Positions 19,256 through 29,845 are shown, numbered from the stretch's first letter. The stretch is DNA of 64,000 nucleotides from Bartonella sp. 220B (GCF_026930205.1 NZ_JANHOI010000001.1:248001-312000); one strand, 5' to 3'. Notes: generated by a model not told the origin, from the letters alone. Numbers and translations: made by a program.

Positions 19256-20824
19256 ATGTTTGAATCCTTACAAGAGCGGCTTGGTTCCATACTGTCTCAT
19301 TTGACAGGGCGTGGAGCTTTGTCGGATCAGGATGTAGTAGAAGCGTTGCGCGAAATTCGTCGTGCTTTGTTAGAAGCCGATGTTGCACTTGATGTCGCAC
19401 GTTCTTTTACCGATAGGGTTCGTGAAAAAGCTGTTGGGGCCGAAATTGTTAAATCAATTAAACCGGGCCAAATGGTTGTTAAAATTGTTCATGACGAATT
19501 GGTTAATGTCCTTGGAAATGAAGGCGTTCTGAGTGATTTAAATGCGCCGGCACCTGTTGTTATCATGATGATTGGTTTGCAAGGTTCCGGAAAAACAACA
19601 ACGACAGCAAAACTCGCAAAGCGGTTAACTGACAAAAATAATAAAAAAGTTCTCATGGCGTCATTAGATACACGCCGTCCTGCAGCGCAAGAGCAACTGC
19701 GCCAGTTAGGAGAGCAGGCAGAACTTGCAAGTTTGCCTATTATTACGGGGCAGTCTCCTGTTGATATTACGTCACGTGCTGTACAGGCAGCAAAATTGGG
19801 TGGTTATGATGTGCTGATTCTTGATACAGCGGGACGTAACCATATTGATGAAGCTTTAATGCTCGAATTGGCTGAAATTAAAGCGTGTTCCCTGCCTCAT
19901 GAAATTATGTTGGTTGCTGATAGTCTTACGGGTCAAGATGCTGTTCATCTTGCACGCTCTTTTGATGAGCGGGTGGGAATTACAGGTATTATTTTAACAC
20001 GTATGGATAGTGATGGTCGCGGTGGTGCTGCTCTTTCAATGCGTGCCGTGACTGGAAAACCGATTAAAGCAATTGGAATCGGTGAAAAAATAGAGGCTTT
20101 AGAGGAGTTTCATCCTCGTCGTATTGCCGATCGTATTCTTGGAATGGGCGATATTGTTTCTTTGGTTGAAAAAGCTGCGGAAACAATGGATCATGAAAAG
20201 GCGGCTGCTTTTGCAAAAAAAATGCAGGCAGGAAAATTTGATCTTAATGACCTTGCAGAACAATTGCAGAAAATGAAAAAACTGGGTGGAATGGGCGGTA
20301 TTATGGGAATGCTACCGGGTTTAGGGAAGGTAAAAGATCAAATTGCTGCGGCGGGACTTGATGACCGTTTGTTTAATCGTCAATTGGCTATTATTTCGTC
20401 CATGACACCTTTAGAGCGCGCTAATCCTGAAATTTTGAAACATAGCCGTAAACAACGAATTGCTAAAGGATCTGGTACAAGTGCTGCGGATATTAATAAG
20501 CTTTTGAAAATGCATCGCCAAATGGCTGATATGGTCAAAGCTATAGGGGGTAAAGGCAAGGGTGGTTTGATGGGGAAAATGTTTGGGGCACTTGGTTCTA
20601 AAATGGGATTTGGTGGTATGGGAGCTGTTGGTGGGGATTCTGCAGCACTACCTGATTTATCGGGATTCGATTCAAAGCAATTTTCAGTACTTCAAAAACA
20701 AATTGAAGGTGGTAATGGGGGCAAGGTCTTACCTGGTCTTCCAGGGCGTGGACTTACATTTCCTGGTCTTTCCAATGGTAGTGCCGATAGGGGAAATTTT
20801 CCTCAGCATCCCAAGAAAAAATAA
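19256..20824 (+). CDS. ffh: Signal recognition particle protein Ffh
   Basis: 522-aa GTPase that binds 4.5S RNA and delivers nascent membrane proteins to FtsY. The N domain (1-100) is followed by the G domain with GLQGSGKTTTTAKLAKRL (about residue 107), DTRRPAAQEQL, DTAGR and TRMDSDGRGG. The C-terminal M domain is rich in Met and Gly, including GGMGGIMGMLPG and the RNA-binding SRKQRIAKGSG. It heads a cluster with chorismate mutase and rpsP. Confidence 0.98.
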   Translation: MFESLQERLGSILSHLTGRGALSDQDVVEALREIRRALLEADVALDVARSFTDRVREKAVGAEIVKSIKPGQMVVKIVHDELVNVLGNEGVLSDLNAPAPVVIMMIGLQGSGKTTTTAKLAKRLTDKNNKKVLMASLDTRRPAAQEQLRQLGEQAELASLPIITGQSPVDITSRAVQAAKLGGYDVLILDTAGRNHIDEALMLELAEIKACSLPHEIMLVADSLTGQDAVHLARSFDERVGITGIILTRMDSDGRGGAALSMRAVTGKPIKAIGIGEKIEALEEFHPRRIADRILGMGDIVSLVEKAAETMDHEKAAAFAKKMQAGKFDLNDLAEQLQKMKKLGGMGGIMGMLPGLGKVKDQIAAAGLDDRLFNRQLAIISSMTPLERANPEILKHSRKQRIAKGSGTSAADINKLLKMHRQMADMVKAIGGKGKGGLMGKMFGALGSKMGFGGMGAVGGDSAALPDLSGFDSKQFSVLQKQIEGGNGGKVLPGLPGRGLTFPGLSNGSADRGNFPQHPKKK

Positions 20825-20848
20825 GATGCAAAGAGGGAAGGAAATATA

Positions 20849-21157
20849 ATGCAGGAAAAAATGTTGGATGAATTAGCGCATTTGCGGGCATCCATTGATA
20901 ATTTTGATGCAGCGTTGATTCATATTTTGGCGGAGCGGTTTCGCTGTACAAAAGCCGTTGGGTACTTAAAAGCCCGTTATGATTTGCCTGCAGTGGATCC
21001 CCAGCGTGAGCAGAGCCAAGTTGCGCGGTTGCGACAATTGGCGAAAGAGAGTCATTTCGATCCCGATTTTGCTGAAAGATTTTTGAAGTTTGTTATTAAA
21101 GAGGTTGTACGTCAGCATGAAATTATTGCTGAAGGACAAAGAAGTGAATCAATTTAA
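20849..21157 (+). CDS. Chorismate mutase, AroQ class
   Basis: 102-aa all-helical monofunctional chorismate mutase that converts chorismate to prephenate. It has LRASIDNFDAALIHILAERFRCTKAVGYLKA (N-terminal helix with Arg and Asp of the active site), the DPQREQSQVARL segment and a C-terminal helix FLKFVIKEVVRQHE. It lies 24 bases after ffh and 33 before rpsP, an order kept in many Rhizobiales. Confidence 0.92.
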   Translation: MQEKMLDELAHLRASIDNFDAALIHILAERFRCTKAVGYLKARYDLPAVDPQREQSQVARLRQLAKESHFDPDFAERFLKFVIKEVVRQHEIIAEGQRSESI

Positions 21158-21190
21158 ACGAAAGCCAGGACTGACAATAGGAGATAAAAT

Positions 21191-21556
21191 ATGGCATTAA
21201 AAATTCGTTTGTCCCGTGGAGGTTCAAAAAAACGTCCTTACTATCATATTGTTGTTGCGGATGTTCGTAGTCCGCGCGATGGGCGTTTTCTTGAACGTGT
21301 TGGTGCATGGGATCCAATGTTGCCTAAAGATGGACCGCGTGTAAAACTTGATGAAGAACGTATCCAATATTGGCTTGGCCAAGGGGCGCAGCCAACAGAT
21401 CGCGTTTTACGGTTTTTAGATGCAGCTGGCTTAAAAAAGCGTCCAGCGCGCAATAATCCACGCAAAGGTGAGCCTGGTAAAAAAGCACAAGAACGTATAG
21501 CTGCTGCAAAGCAAGCTGCTGAAGAAGCTGCTGCTGCAGGAGCAGAAGAAGCGTGA
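21191..21556 (+). CDS. rpsP: 30S ribosomal protein S16
   Basis: 121-aa S16 beginning [24 protein letters not shown], with the family RVGAWDPM segment and an Ala/Glu-rich C-terminal extension ([18 protein letters not shown]) common in alphaproteobacteria. GGAG lies nine bases before the ATG. In most rhizobia rimM, trmD and rplS follow at once; here they are 16 kb away. Confidence 0.97.
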   Translation: MALKIRLSRGGSKKRPYYHIVVADVRSPRDGRFLERVGAWDPMLPKDGPRVKLDEERIQYWLGQGAQPTDRVLRFLDAAGLKKRPARNNPRKGEPGKKAQERIAAAKQAAEEAAAAGAEEA

Positions 21557-21616
21557 TAATTGAAAATATATCAATTGTAGCCTTTAAAAGCTTTTATAAA
21601 GAAGAACGATTATTAT

Positions 21617-21639
21617 CCGTTTTTGTTTATCAAAAACGG
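21617..21639 (+). terminator. Hairpin after rpsP
   Basis: Perfect 9-bp stem CCGTTTTTG/CAAAAACGG with a 5-base loop, about 60 bases after the rpsP stop. The T-rich arms lie inside an outer partly paired AAGAAG/CTTCTTT. It is a probable intrinsic terminator for the ffh-rpsP transcript. Confidence 0.6.
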
Positions 21640-21654
21640 AACTTCTTTAAGGGG

Positions 21655-21680
21655 CGATTGATTTTTTTAAAAATCAATCG
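21655..21680. terminator. Symmetrical hairpin over the end of the SDHAF4-like gene
   Basis: CGATTGATTTTT pairs with AAAAATCAATCG around two bases. The T- and A-rich arms suit a bidirectional terminator between convergent rpsP and the SDHAF4-like gene, whose stop codon lies within it. Confidence 0.55.
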
Positions 21681-21882
21681 TGCGGCCTTTAATTTCCCAG
21701 TCTCCATAACGTGAAGGGTCTTTGCCGCCGCGTCCACCAGTTTCTAAAGGTTTTTTTTCATGGATTTCATTTTTGCGTCTTTCTTCAGCTTCGTTTAAGG
21801 CGCGTTGTGCTGCGGCACAAAGGGATTGCTGTTTATCAACTATTGCGTTTTGTTTGTTTTTTTGCTCGTCTTTTTTAGCCAT
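21667..21882 (-). CDS. DUF1674 / SDHAF4-like succinate dehydrogenase assembly factor
   Basis: 71-aa hydrophilic protein ending in GGRGGKDPSRYGDWEIKGRTIDF, the DUF1674 signature shared with mitochondrial SDHAF4. That factor binds flavinylated SdhA and helps its assembly with SdhB. The N-terminal half is Lys/Gln-rich and variable. Its likely client, sdhCDAB, is at 40.3-43.8 kb in this window. It is divergent from htpX. Confidence 0.88.
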   Translation of the reverse strand: MAKKDEQKNKQNAIVDKQQSLCAAAQRALNEAEERRKNEIHEKKPLETGGRGGKDPSRYGDWEIKGRTIDF

Positions 21883-21963
21883 TTTATCCCTATTCCTTGA
21901 AGAAGCAGAAAGAAAACCCCATCATATAATATAAATTGATTTTTATCATGGAGTTTTTGAGTA

Positions 21964-23004
21964 ATGAACATAATGCGTACAGCTATGCTTTTGGCTTTTA
22001 TGACCGCTCTTTTTATGGGAGTTGGTTATCTTGTTGGGGGGGGCGGGGGTATGATCATTGCGCTCTTGATGGCAAGCGGTTTAAATTTTTTTTCTTATTG
22101 GAATTCGGATAAAATTGTTTTACGCATGTATGGTGCGCGTGAAGTTGATCAGAATTCATCACCGATTTATTATAAAATTGTAAGCGATTTGGCTAGGAGA
22201 GCTTCTCTTCCTCAACCAAAAGTTTATGTTATTGAGAGTGCACAGCCAAATGCTTTTGCGACAGGACGCAATCCTCAAAATGCGGCCGTTGCTGCAAGTA
22301 CTGGATTGTTGGAGAAGTTGAGTGCAGAGGAAATTGCCGGTGTTATGGCACACGAGCTAGCACATATTGAACATCGTGATACCTTAACAATGACCTTGAC
22401 TGCAACGATTGCCGGAGCGATTTCGATGCTTGGTAATTTTGCTTTTTTTATGGGCGGGCAGCGTCATTCTTCAGAACATTCTCATGGTGGAGGGCTTGGC
22501 AGTATTATAGCTCTGCTTGTGGCGCCTTTTGCAGCAATGCTGGTGCAAATGGCGATTAGTCGCACGCGTGAATATGCTGCTGATCGTCGCGGGGCTGAAA
22601 TATGTGGAAATCCATTATGGTTAGCTTCGGCATTGCGTAAAATTGCCGATAGTGGACGAGGAATCTATAATGAAGAAGCGGAGCATAATCCAGCAACAGC
22701 GCATATGTTTATTATTAATCCCTTGAGTGGTGAAGGAGCTGATAGCCTTTTTTCTACCCATCCGGCAACGGCAAATCGCATTGCTGCTCTTTATAGGCAA
22801 GCGGAAGAAATGAAGGAAAAAATAGTTAAAGATATGGGATGGAATGGAGAAGGTGATTTGCAGGAAAAAAGCACGGGATTAGATTATGGGTATCTGAATC
22901 GTGGTGCTGAAACCCATCTATCAAGTGATCGTGAAAATAATGGCTTTCAACGCGTTACAAAGCGTCCTTCTTGGCTTCGTTATAAAGATACAAAGAAATT
23001 TTGA
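21964..23004 (+). CDS. htpX: Membrane zinc metalloprotease HtpX
   Basis: 346-aa M48B protease for quality control of membrane proteins. N-terminal membrane segments span about 7-50. The zinc site HELAHIEH follows (motif HExxH, about residue 130), then two more hydrophobic stretches and the third ligand Glu in [11 protein letters not shown]. The C-terminal 80 residues are hydrophilic. An ATG nine bases later (21973) is an alternative start. The stop at 23004 abuts the rsmB region, so the two probably share a transcript. Confidence 0.95.
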   Translation: MNIMRTAMLLAFMTALFMGVGYLVGGGGGMIIALLMASGLNFFSYWNSDKIVLRMYGAREVDQNSSPIYYKIVSDLARRASLPQPKVYVIESAQPNAFATGRNPQNAAVAASTGLLEKLSAEEIAGVMAHELAHIEHRDTLTMTLTATIAGAISMLGNFAFFMGGQRHSSEHSHGGGLGSIIALLVAPFAAMLVQMAISRTREYAADRRGAEICGNPLWLASALRKIADSGRGIYNEEAEHNPATAHMFIINPLSGEGADSLFSTHPATANRIAALYRQAEEMKEKIVKDMGWNGEGDLQEKSTGLDYGYLNRGAETHLSSDRENNGFQRVTKRPSWLRYKDTKKF

Positions 23005-23045
23005 TCATAGAGTTCTGGGGGAAACAAAGGTGTAAGGGTATTGAT

Positions 23046-24413
23046 TTGAAACACAAGAAAGCGGGGTATGTGTCCGAAAGAAATGTTCCTGGATTAGCTG
23101 TTCGGCAGGTATGTGTTCGTCTCTTGGGAGCGGTGCTTGATAAGAAGGCGTCTCTTGCTGGTTTAACAGATAATGAACATGGGCATCCACAATATTTAGG
23201 GCTTTCACAACGAGATCGCTCGTTGTGTCGTGCTATTTTGACAGTGGCTTTGCGTCATCGAGGGCAGATTACAGCTGCTTTATCACGTTTTTTGATGCGG
23301 ACTTTGCCTGCGCAAGCACTTGCACTTCAGCATCTTTTGCATGTTAGTGTGGCGCAAATTCTCTACCTTGATATCCCTGATCACGCTACTCTTGATTTAG
23401 CTGTACGTGTAGCCAAAATTGATCCGCGTATGCGCCGTTTTTCAGGAATGGTAAATGCTCTTTTGCACAATGTCGCGCGTGAGGCGGTGTTGTTGCGCCA
23501 ACAAGTTTCTACCATGAAAGGGATTCCTGCGTGGTTTTCGCAGCTTTTGGTTTCAACTTACGGAAAAGAAAAAGCGAATCAAATTTTGGCTGTTCAAAGT
23601 ACGCCGCCGCCCTTCGATTTGACCGTTAAATCCGATAGTGTTGGGTGGGCTAAACGGCTTGATGGTGTTGTTTTGCCTAATGGTTCCGTTCGGTTAAACC
23701 GTTTGGATTGTTCTGTTACTGATTTACCAGGTTATACAGAGGGGGCTTGGTGGGTGCAGGATTTTGCTGCGGCGTTGCCTGCTTATTTACTTGGGGATAT
23801 TCAAGGGAAAAATGTTGCGGATCTTTGTGCAAGTCCTGGTGGAAAAACAGCACAATTGGCTTTGCAAGGGGCTAAGGTGACAGCAGTCGATCTGTCTGCT
23901 AATCGGGTAGCGCGTTTAAAAGCAAATATGGAGCGGCTTCATTTTACAGTTCGCACGTGGTTGGGGGATATGAGAGATTTTCATCCCCAACAGCTTTTTG
24001 ATGCTGTTCTTCTTGATGCCCCCTGTTCTTCTACTGGAACAATACGCCGTCATCCAGATATTTTATGGACGAAATCAATGAACGATATCGCCAAATTGGC
24101 GGCATTGCAATATGATTTGCTTGTCGCGGCAATTGCTTTGGTGAAAAAGGGAGGACTTATTGTTTTTTCCAATTGTTCCCTAGCAAAAGAAGAAGGTGAA
24201 GATCTCATTGAGAAAATTTTATCGGAACGGGATGATGTTGTTTTAGAACCTATTTGCGCAGAGGAAATGGGCGCAATGGCGCATTTGCTCTCTGTTAAAG
24301 GGACTTTGCGAACAACACCTGCTGATTCTTGTCAGCAAAATTTTGACGCTGAAAAAAACCTATTTTTAGGAATGGATGGTTTTTTTGCGGCACGCCTGCG
24401 GAAAGTGGCTTAA
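23046..24413 (+). CDS. rsmB: 16S rRNA m5C967 methyltransferase RsmB
   Basis: RNA cytosine-C5 methyltransferase. The N-terminal NusB-like RNA-binding domain (about residues 15-140) is followed by the catalytic domain with VADLCASPGGKTAQLA (SAM motif I), DAVLLDAPCSSTGTIRRHPDI (motif IV, release Cys) and IVFSNCSLAKEEGED (motif VI, nucleophile Cys). The frame is open from 23001, overlapping htpX. I choose TTG 23046 because AAGGG lies seven bases before it; GTG 23070 is another option. About 455 aa. Confidence 0.9.
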   Translation: MKHKKAGYVSERNVPGLAVRQVCVRLLGAVLDKKASLAGLTDNEHGHPQYLGLSQRDRSLCRAILTVALRHRGQITAALSRFLMRTLPAQALALQHLLHVSVAQILYLDIPDHATLDLAVRVAKIDPRMRRFSGMVNALLHNVAREAVLLRQQVSTMKGIPAWFSQLLVSTYGKEKANQILAVQSTPPPFDLTVKSDSVGWAKRLDGVVLPNGSVRLNRLDCSVTDLPGYTEGAWWVQDFAAALPAYLLGDIQGKNVADLCASPGGKTAQLALQGAKVTAVDLSANRVARLKANMERLHFTVRTWLGDMRDFHPQQLFDAVLLDAPCSSTGTIRRHPDILWTKSMNDIAKLAALQYDLLVAAIALVKKGGLIVFSNCSLAKEEGEDLIEKILSERDDVVLEPICAEEMGAMAHLLSVKGTLRTTPADSCQQNFDAEKNLFLGMDGFFAARLRKVA

Positions 24414-24477
24414 TTAATGGTTCATTTACTAAAATGGCCGAAATTGTACGCGATTCGGTACGTACGGAGTTGAAATT

Positions 24478-26175
24478 GTGGCGGTCGCAGTAAAAGGTTA
24501 TCAGGTAAAGGCGTCGGACTTTGGGTATAGGGTACACCAATTGATACGGCGTTTATCCGTTGGTCCTCTGTTTCGTTGGCGGTTTTCGGGGTTTCGTCCC
24601 CATAAAATTTTAGCGCATCCCATTGATTTGCATCTAGCTGATCCGGTGATGGCGCATGAATTTTATCACGGTCGTTTTGCTTTTGCTGGTCATGTTGTTC
24701 ATGCTGGCGCTGTTTCACCTTTTGCGTTGGTTCCACCAACGCCTGAATGGGAGGAAGCGCTTCATGACTTTCATTGGTTGCGACATATGGCGGCAGCGGA
24801 GAGTGATTTGGCTGTAGCACATGCGCGTTCTCTCTTAGAAGATTGGCTTGATCATGGTGGAAAAAAAGTCAAGGGGCTTGCTTGGAGTAGACCGGTTGTG
24901 GCACGGCGTTTAATTTCGTGGATTTGCCATTCAAAAATGTTGTTGCAAGGGGCAAGTGAACGGTTTGAAAAACGCTTTTTGCGTGCACTTGGTTTTCAGT
25001 TTCGTTATTTGCGCACAACGATTTATAGTATGGAAAGCGATGATCAACGTTTACAAGCCGCTGCCGCTTTGACATTTGCCTCTCTTGCTTTGCCTGTTTC
25101 TGCGGCAATAAAAAAGAAGGTGCAGACTTTTCTTATAAAGGAGCTTTCACACCAGATTTTGATTGATGGTGGTCATATATCACGTAGTCCTGCTATTTTG
25201 CTCGACTTGTTATCGGATTTATTGTCGTTACGTCATCTGTTTGTGAAGATTCATGAAACAGCACCGCGTATTCTCATTGATTCTGTTGAGCGTATGTTGC
25301 CGGCATTACGGTTTTTTATCCACGAAGACCAAACATTGGCGCATTTTAATGGAGTTGGACCACTTGTTTCTGAACGCTTATCAACTGTTTTAGAACTTGA
25401 TGAAACAGCCGGGTATCCTTTTAGCTATGCACGTTATTCAGGGTTTCAACGTTTACAAGCGCATCAGACGACAGTGCTTGCAGATACAGGAAAATTTCCC
25501 CCACGTTCTGTTGCGCAACATGCTAGTTCGGGATGTTTGTCGTTTGAAATGTCTTCACGAGGAAGCCGCTTTATTATTAATACAGGCGTTAATCCTTATG
25601 GGCGTGAAGAATATCGACATTTAGGACGTGTGACTGCAGCACATTCAACGGCAACAGTTAATGATTGTTCGGTAGGTGTTTTTCATAAAAAAGGGAAACG
25701 AGATGCTTCACTTTTGCTTAACGGACCAACGGATGTCAAAGTCCGTCGTCTAGAGGATGCAGAGAAAACGGGTTTTATTGCAAGCCATGATGGCTATGTA
25801 AAACCTTTTAATCTCATTCATGAGCGTGGTCTTATTTTAGCAACAAATGGAACAATGATCGAGGGTTTTGATCGCTTTTTTACACCACCCAAGGGGCTTT
25901 CAAAAAGACATCAAGTAGATCAAAATGAGCAGAATAATGTTGCTGTAAGATTTCATCTTCATCCACACATTGAAGTAAACTATGATGGTAGTGGTGTGCG
26001 TTTAGCTGCTAAAGACGGACAGGAGTGGTATTTTATGTCACCTGACGCTGATATTTTTCTTGAGGACTCGATTGATTTTGCTGAATCTACAGGTCCGCAA
26101 CGCACACAACAGATCGTTTTGTATTTCCGTCCTGCACTTCAAGAAAAAGTTCGTTGGCGTTTTACATGTTGTTAA
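24478..26175 (+). CDS. Heparinase II/III-like protein
   Basis: 565-aa protein of the heparinase II/III family (alginate-lyase-like N-terminal helical domain, about 60-300; C-terminal beta-rich heparinase_II_III domain, about 310-540). Signs include FHWLRHMAAAESDLAVAHARSLLEDWL and, in the C-terminal part, HASSGCLSFEMSSRGSRFIINTG and HSTATVNDCSVG. No signal peptide is evident. The substrate is not known; relatives occur between rsmB and purH across Rhizobiales, suggesting a conserved cell-wall or polysaccharide role. The start is GTG 24478 with GGAG upstream. Confidence 0.87.
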   Translation: MAVAVKGYQVKASDFGYRVHQLIRRLSVGPLFRWRFSGFRPHKILAHPIDLHLADPVMAHEFYHGRFAFAGHVVHAGAVSPFALVPPTPEWEEALHDFHWLRHMAAAESDLAVAHARSLLEDWLDHGGKKVKGLAWSRPVVARRLISWICHSKMLLQGASERFEKRFLRALGFQFRYLRTTIYSMESDDQRLQAAAALTFASLALPVSAAIKKKVQTFLIKELSHQILIDGGHISRSPAILLDLLSDLLSLRHLFVKIHETAPRILIDSVERMLPALRFFIHEDQTLAHFNGVGPLVSERLSTVLELDETAGYPFSYARYSGFQRLQAHQTTVLADTGKFPPRSVAQHASSGCLSFEMSSRGSRFIINTGVNPYGREEYRHLGRVTAAHSTATVNDCSVGVFHKKGKRDASLLLNGPTDVKVRRLEDAEKTGFIASHDGYVKPFNLIHERGLILATNGTMIEGFDRFFTPPKGLSKRHQVDQNEQNNVAVRFHLHPHIEVNYDGSGVRLAAKDGQEWYFMSPDADIFLEDSIDFAESTGPQRTQQIVLYFRPALQEKVRWRFTCC

Positions 26176-26339
26176 TGAAAGCAATGATGGGATTCTTTAC
26201 ACGAATAAAAATAAAATCATTCTTTGTGCGTTAAAAAATATATTCTTTTCTTTTAGTGTATTTTGATAAAGGCATGTGCTATAAAGATTAAGGGCGTTTT
26301 TCTCGAATTATCACCGTTTTTATTTTTAGGATTCCTCTT

Positions 26340-27956
26340 ATGGGTATTGTTGCAAAAAGTTTTCCCATACCTGATCTTCATCGGGTTCGTCGTGCTCTTC
26401 TTTCCGTATCAGATAAAACAGGTTTGGTTACATTTGCACAAGCTCTTCATTCTTATGGTGTTGAATTGATTTCAACAGGAGGAACAGCGAAAGCTTTAAT
26501 GGCTGCGGGGTTAGCTGTCAAAGATGTTGCAGAAATTACAGGATTTCCAGAAATAATGGATGGGCGTGTTAAAACTCTTCATCCTTTGGTTCATGGCGCT
26601 CTGTTAGGTGTAAGACAGGACCCTAGCCATAGGGAAGCTATGGAAAAGCATGGTATCCATGAAATCGATCTTCTGGTGGTTAATCTTTATCCTTTTGAAG
26701 AAACTTCTCAATCTGGAGTTGATAGACAAACAATCATTGAAAATATTGATATTGGTGGACCGGCAATGATTCGTGCGGCAGCAAAAAATCATGCCTATAC
26801 TGGTGTTATTACAGCAGTGAGTGATTATGATGCTGTCCTTGCGGAATTAAAGACGCATGATGGATGTTTAAGCTTGTCTATGCGACGTCAGTTAGCAATG
26901 CGCGCTTATGCACATACAGCTGCTTATGATGCAGCGGTAGCGGCGTGGTTTGCACAGGATTTAAAAGTTGAAACGCCATCATGGCAAAGTTTTTCGGGTC
27001 ATCTTGAAAGTGTCATGCGTTATGGAGAAAATCCACATCAACAGGCGGCATTTTATCGCAGTCGTGAGAAACGTTTTGGTGTTGCAACAGCTAAACTTTT
27101 GCAAGGCAAAGAACTCTCTTATAACAATATGAATGATACAGATGCGGCATTCGAACTGGTAGCAGAATTTGATCCTCAAAAAACTGCTGCTGTTGCTCTT
27201 ATTAAACATGCAAATCCTTGTGGTGTTGCAGAAGGACAGAGTTTGAAAGAGGCTTATTTGAAAGCTCTTCTGTGTGATAATGTCTCGGCGTTTGGTGGAA
27301 TTGTTGCGTTAAATCAAACCCTTGATGAAGAATGTGCAGAAGAGATTGTCAAAATTTTCACGGAAGTGATTATTGCTCCTGATGCGACAATGGCGGCACG
27401 TGAAATTATTGCTAGGAAGAAAAACCTTCGTTTGTTGGTAACTGGGGGTGTGCCTGATCCACGTTGTAAAGGTCTTATTGCTAAAACGCTTGCCGGTGGC
27501 ATGTTAGTACAGTCGCGTGATAATATGGTGGTTGATGATCTCAAACTGCAAGTGGTGACAAAGCGAGAACCAATTCCAGAGGAAATGCGTGATCTTCAAT
27601 TTGCTTTTCGGGTGGTGAAACACGTGAAGTCAAATGCTATTGTTTATGCAAAAAATAGCGCAACTGTTGGGATTGGGGCCGGCCAAATGAGCCGTGTTGA
27701 TTCTGCGAGAATTGCTGCGCGTAAAGCTGAAGAAAGTGCTCAAAGAGCAGGCTTAACAGAATCTTCTGCAAAAGGGTCTGTGGTTGCATCAGATGCATTT
27801 TTTCCTTTTGCAGATGGTCTCTTGGCAGCTGTTGAAGCTGGTGCAACAGCGGTTATTCAACCGGGTGGATCAATGCGTGATGAAGAAGTTATTGCAGCAG
27901 CTGATGCACATGGTTTAGCCATGGTTTTTACAGGTGTGCGGCATTTTCGCCATTAA
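26340..27956 (+). CDS. purH: Bifunctional AICAR formyltransferase / IMP cyclohydrolase
   Basis: 538-aa enzyme for the last two steps of IMP synthesis. The N-terminal MGS-like cyclohydrolase domain has [29 protein letters not shown] and [17 protein letters not shown]. The C-terminal formyltransferase has [26 protein letters not shown] with the catalytic Lys and His, and [10 protein letters not shown]. The length is standard. Confidence 0.98.
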   Translation: MGIVAKSFPIPDLHRVRRALLSVSDKTGLVTFAQALHSYGVELISTGGTAKALMAAGLAVKDVAEITGFPEIMDGRVKTLHPLVHGALLGVRQDPSHREAMEKHGIHEIDLLVVNLYPFEETSQSGVDRQTIIENIDIGGPAMIRAAAKNHAYTGVITAVSDYDAVLAELKTHDGCLSLSMRRQLAMRAYAHTAAYDAAVAAWFAQDLKVETPSWQSFSGHLESVMRYGENPHQQAAFYRSREKRFGVATAKLLQGKELSYNNMNDTDAAFELVAEFDPQKTAAVALIKHANPCGVAEGQSLKEAYLKALLCDNVSAFGGIVALNQTLDEECAEEIVKIFTEVIIAPDATMAAREIIARKKNLRLLVTGGVPDPRCKGLIAKTLAGGMLVQSRDNMVVDDLKLQVVTKREPIPEEMRDLQFAFRVVKHVKSNAIVYAKNSATVGIGAGQMSRVDSARIAARKAEESAQRAGLTESSAKGSVVASDAFFPFADGLLAAVEAGATAVIQPGGSMRDEEVIAAADAHGLAMVFTGVRHFRH

Positions 27957-28097
27957 TATTTTGCATCTTGCCTTTTTGAATAAGAAAAGTTTCTCATGTG
28001 ATAAACGCATATCTGTTATGTCGTTATAGCACAACTCTTTTTTGTAATTTGCTCTACCTTATCGCTTAGGGGAGAACTATATTAAAGGTTGAGTAAT

Positions 28098-28250
28098 ATG
28101 AGTATTCTACGTTCTTATAGTAATTGGCGTCGTTATCGGCGGACAGTTAATGCGTTGAGTCATCTTTCAGCAGATGAGCTGAATGACCTTGGTATTTACC
28201 GTGGCAATATTAATTCAGTTGCGCGGTATTATTCACGCAAGTCTTTTTAA
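28098..28250 (+). CDS. Small DUF1127 protein
   Basis: 50-aa basic protein, MSILRSYSNWRRYRRTVNAL at the start and an Arg- and Tyr-rich tail. LSHLSADELNDLGIYRGNI is the DUF1127 (YjiS-like) core. Such small Arg-rich proteins are common in Rhizobiales, and some help RNA turnover or phosphate and stress responses. AAAGGTTGAG precedes the ATG at good spacing. It lies alone between purH and a repeat-bearing region. Confidence 0.85.
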   Translation: MSILRSYSNWRRYRRTVNALSHLSADELNDLGIYRGNINSVARYYSRKSF

Positions 28251-29059
28251 AATTTGCTTTCTCAAATTTTTTTGTGAGAGCATTTAAGAGGCTACTTTGT
28301 GAGAGGAGGGAGAAGAATTTGTAATTGAGCATTTTTTCTTCATTTTAGGTATATTAAGAAAGAGCATCTGTAAGAGGGGCATTTGTCTGTTTACAGTTCG
28401 CGGTTTTTTTAAGAAATATTTCTCAATGCTTTCAAGTTCTTTATTTTACGAAAAGCCCGTGAATGGTGTAAGGCGAGAGCTATGCGGTGCCATCATCTTT
28501 ACGTTTATGATGCATGCAAGTCGGTAGCGTCATTCTATATTCTGTTTTTTAGCTCCAATATTACAATAATCCTTGCATTAAGGCGGGATTCAGGTAGTTC
28601 AGAGGATGCATTTTCCTCCTTATCTCAAAACTTTTTTATCTCATGCTAACTTTGCTTGTGATGTGCAAGCAAGGGATTTATCTTGACGCAATATGAGAGC
28701 ATTTGAGGTGAAGAAATCTTACAATATTCAGGGCTATGACAGAAGTTTAAAACGATGATTTATCTTTATAAAATAAATTAATGCGTTGACAATAATTTCT
28801 ATCATACGCTGTTTTTGAGAAAGAAAGTACAGTGGCGTATGAAATTCTCGATAAATAGAGTGAAGATATGCTCTGGTATGAAACGTATGCTTTTTTGAAG
28901 ACTGAATATCAGCCGTTCTCATCAACGTGTATATTTGCCTCCTATAAAAGCACTCACTCAAAAATCAATAGTAAGATGTTGCTTTTGAAAAAGATGCGCA
29001 TCGAAAAGTCATTTAACTACACATGCTTCATGAGGTGGAGATTTTGTTTTGTATCTTTT
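28251..29059. other. Non-coding stretch carrying a dispersed repeat
   Basis: No gene is supported. Short open frames on both strands in 28734-29077 lack any family or good start. The middle (28512-28795) is a copy of a repeat also found at 34386-34650. Confidence 0.55.
28512..28795 (+). repeat. Dispersed intergenic repeat, copy 1
   Basis: Diverged copy of the element at 34386-34650. Shared blocks in the same order include CAATAA-CCTTGCATT, GCATTTT-CTCCTT, TTTTTATCT, CTTGTGATG-GCAAG, ATGAGAG, TTATCTTTATAAA and AATGCGTTG. It contains no open frame of note. Confidence 0.65.
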
Positions 29060-29845
29060 TTAGCTTTTTTGTCGTAGCAGAAAAAGAAAGCCCCCTAAGA
29101 CACCAGCAGCTAAGGTAAACCACGTAAGAGCATAGACAAGGTGATTATTTCGGAAGTGTACAACAGTTAAGCCCGCAATGGGTAAGCTTTTTTGCGGAGC
29201 TGTTTTTTTTCCGGCGTCAATAAAATAAGGGGCAACGCTGGATAAACCAAGTTTTTGTGCCATAGCCGGAAGATCGCGTGTATACCACAAATTAGTATCC
29301 GGATTGTTTTTGCGTGGAAAGAATCCATTTTTTTCGCTCATCCGTAACAAACCTATAACCGTGGTTTGTTCGGTGTTTTTCGCAGAATATTGTTGAGGAG
29401 AGGCATCTGTATGTGATTGCTCTGCGTTTTGAAAGTTTTGGCGCGCATCCATGGGGATAAAACCGCGATTCACAAAGGTTAGGGTATTGTCGGCTGTTTG
29501 TAGAGGGGTTAAAACCCAGTAGCCCGTGGTATTTTGAGCAACAGCAGTGACAAAAATATTTTTATCTGTCAGAAACTTTCCTGTAATGACGACAGGGCGA
29601 TACTCATCTTTCTCAAAAGTAACGTCTCTCCATTGATTTTGCGGTGGTGCTTTGATGGGAGGCAAGTGAACGCGTTGATTGGCACTGGTGATAAGATTTG
29701 TTTTCCAGTTTAATCGTTGTATTTGCCATACACCTAGTGCGCTAAAGAGAAGGAAAAAGCACGTCAATAAAAAGCCAAAGAGAAATGAAGAAAAGCGGAT
29801 ATGCTTTTCTTGAAGCTCTGTCATGGATGAAACTGTTTTATTCAT
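29060..29845 (-). CDS. surf1: SURF1 family cytochrome c oxidase assembly protein
   Basis: About 261 aa. Membrane helix 1 (FLFGFLLTCFFLLFSALGVWQIQRL, with the SURF1 signature Gly-x-Trp-Gln) and a C-terminal helix (LVYALTWFTLAAGVLGGFLFLL) flank a large periplasmic loop with FVNRGFIP and GLLRMSEKNGFFPRKN. SURF1 aids heme a insertion into subunit I of aa3-type oxidase. The start is ATG 29845, which has AGGGGAAG upstream; the longer frame to 29878 is unlikely. In most relatives it follows the cox genes; here it stands alone. Confidence 0.93.
   Translation of the reverse strand: MNKTVSSMTELQEKHIRFSSFLFGFLLTCFFLLFSALGVWQIQRLNWKTNLITSANQRVHLPPIKAPPQNQWRDVTFEKDEYRPVVITGKFLTDKNIFVTAVAQNTTGYWVLTPLQTADNTLTFVNRGFIPMDARQNFQNAEQSHTDASPQQYSAKNTEQTTVIGLLRMSEKNGFFPRKNNPDTNLWYTRDLPAMAQKLGLSSVAPYFIDAGKKTAPQKSLPIAGLTVVHFRNNHLVYALTWFTLAAGVLGGFLFLLRQKS

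Noticed and set aside
28734-29077. Short frames on both strands between the DUF1127 gene and surf1
   Set aside because: One overlaps the dispersed repeat, and neither has a recognisable product or good ribosome-binding site.
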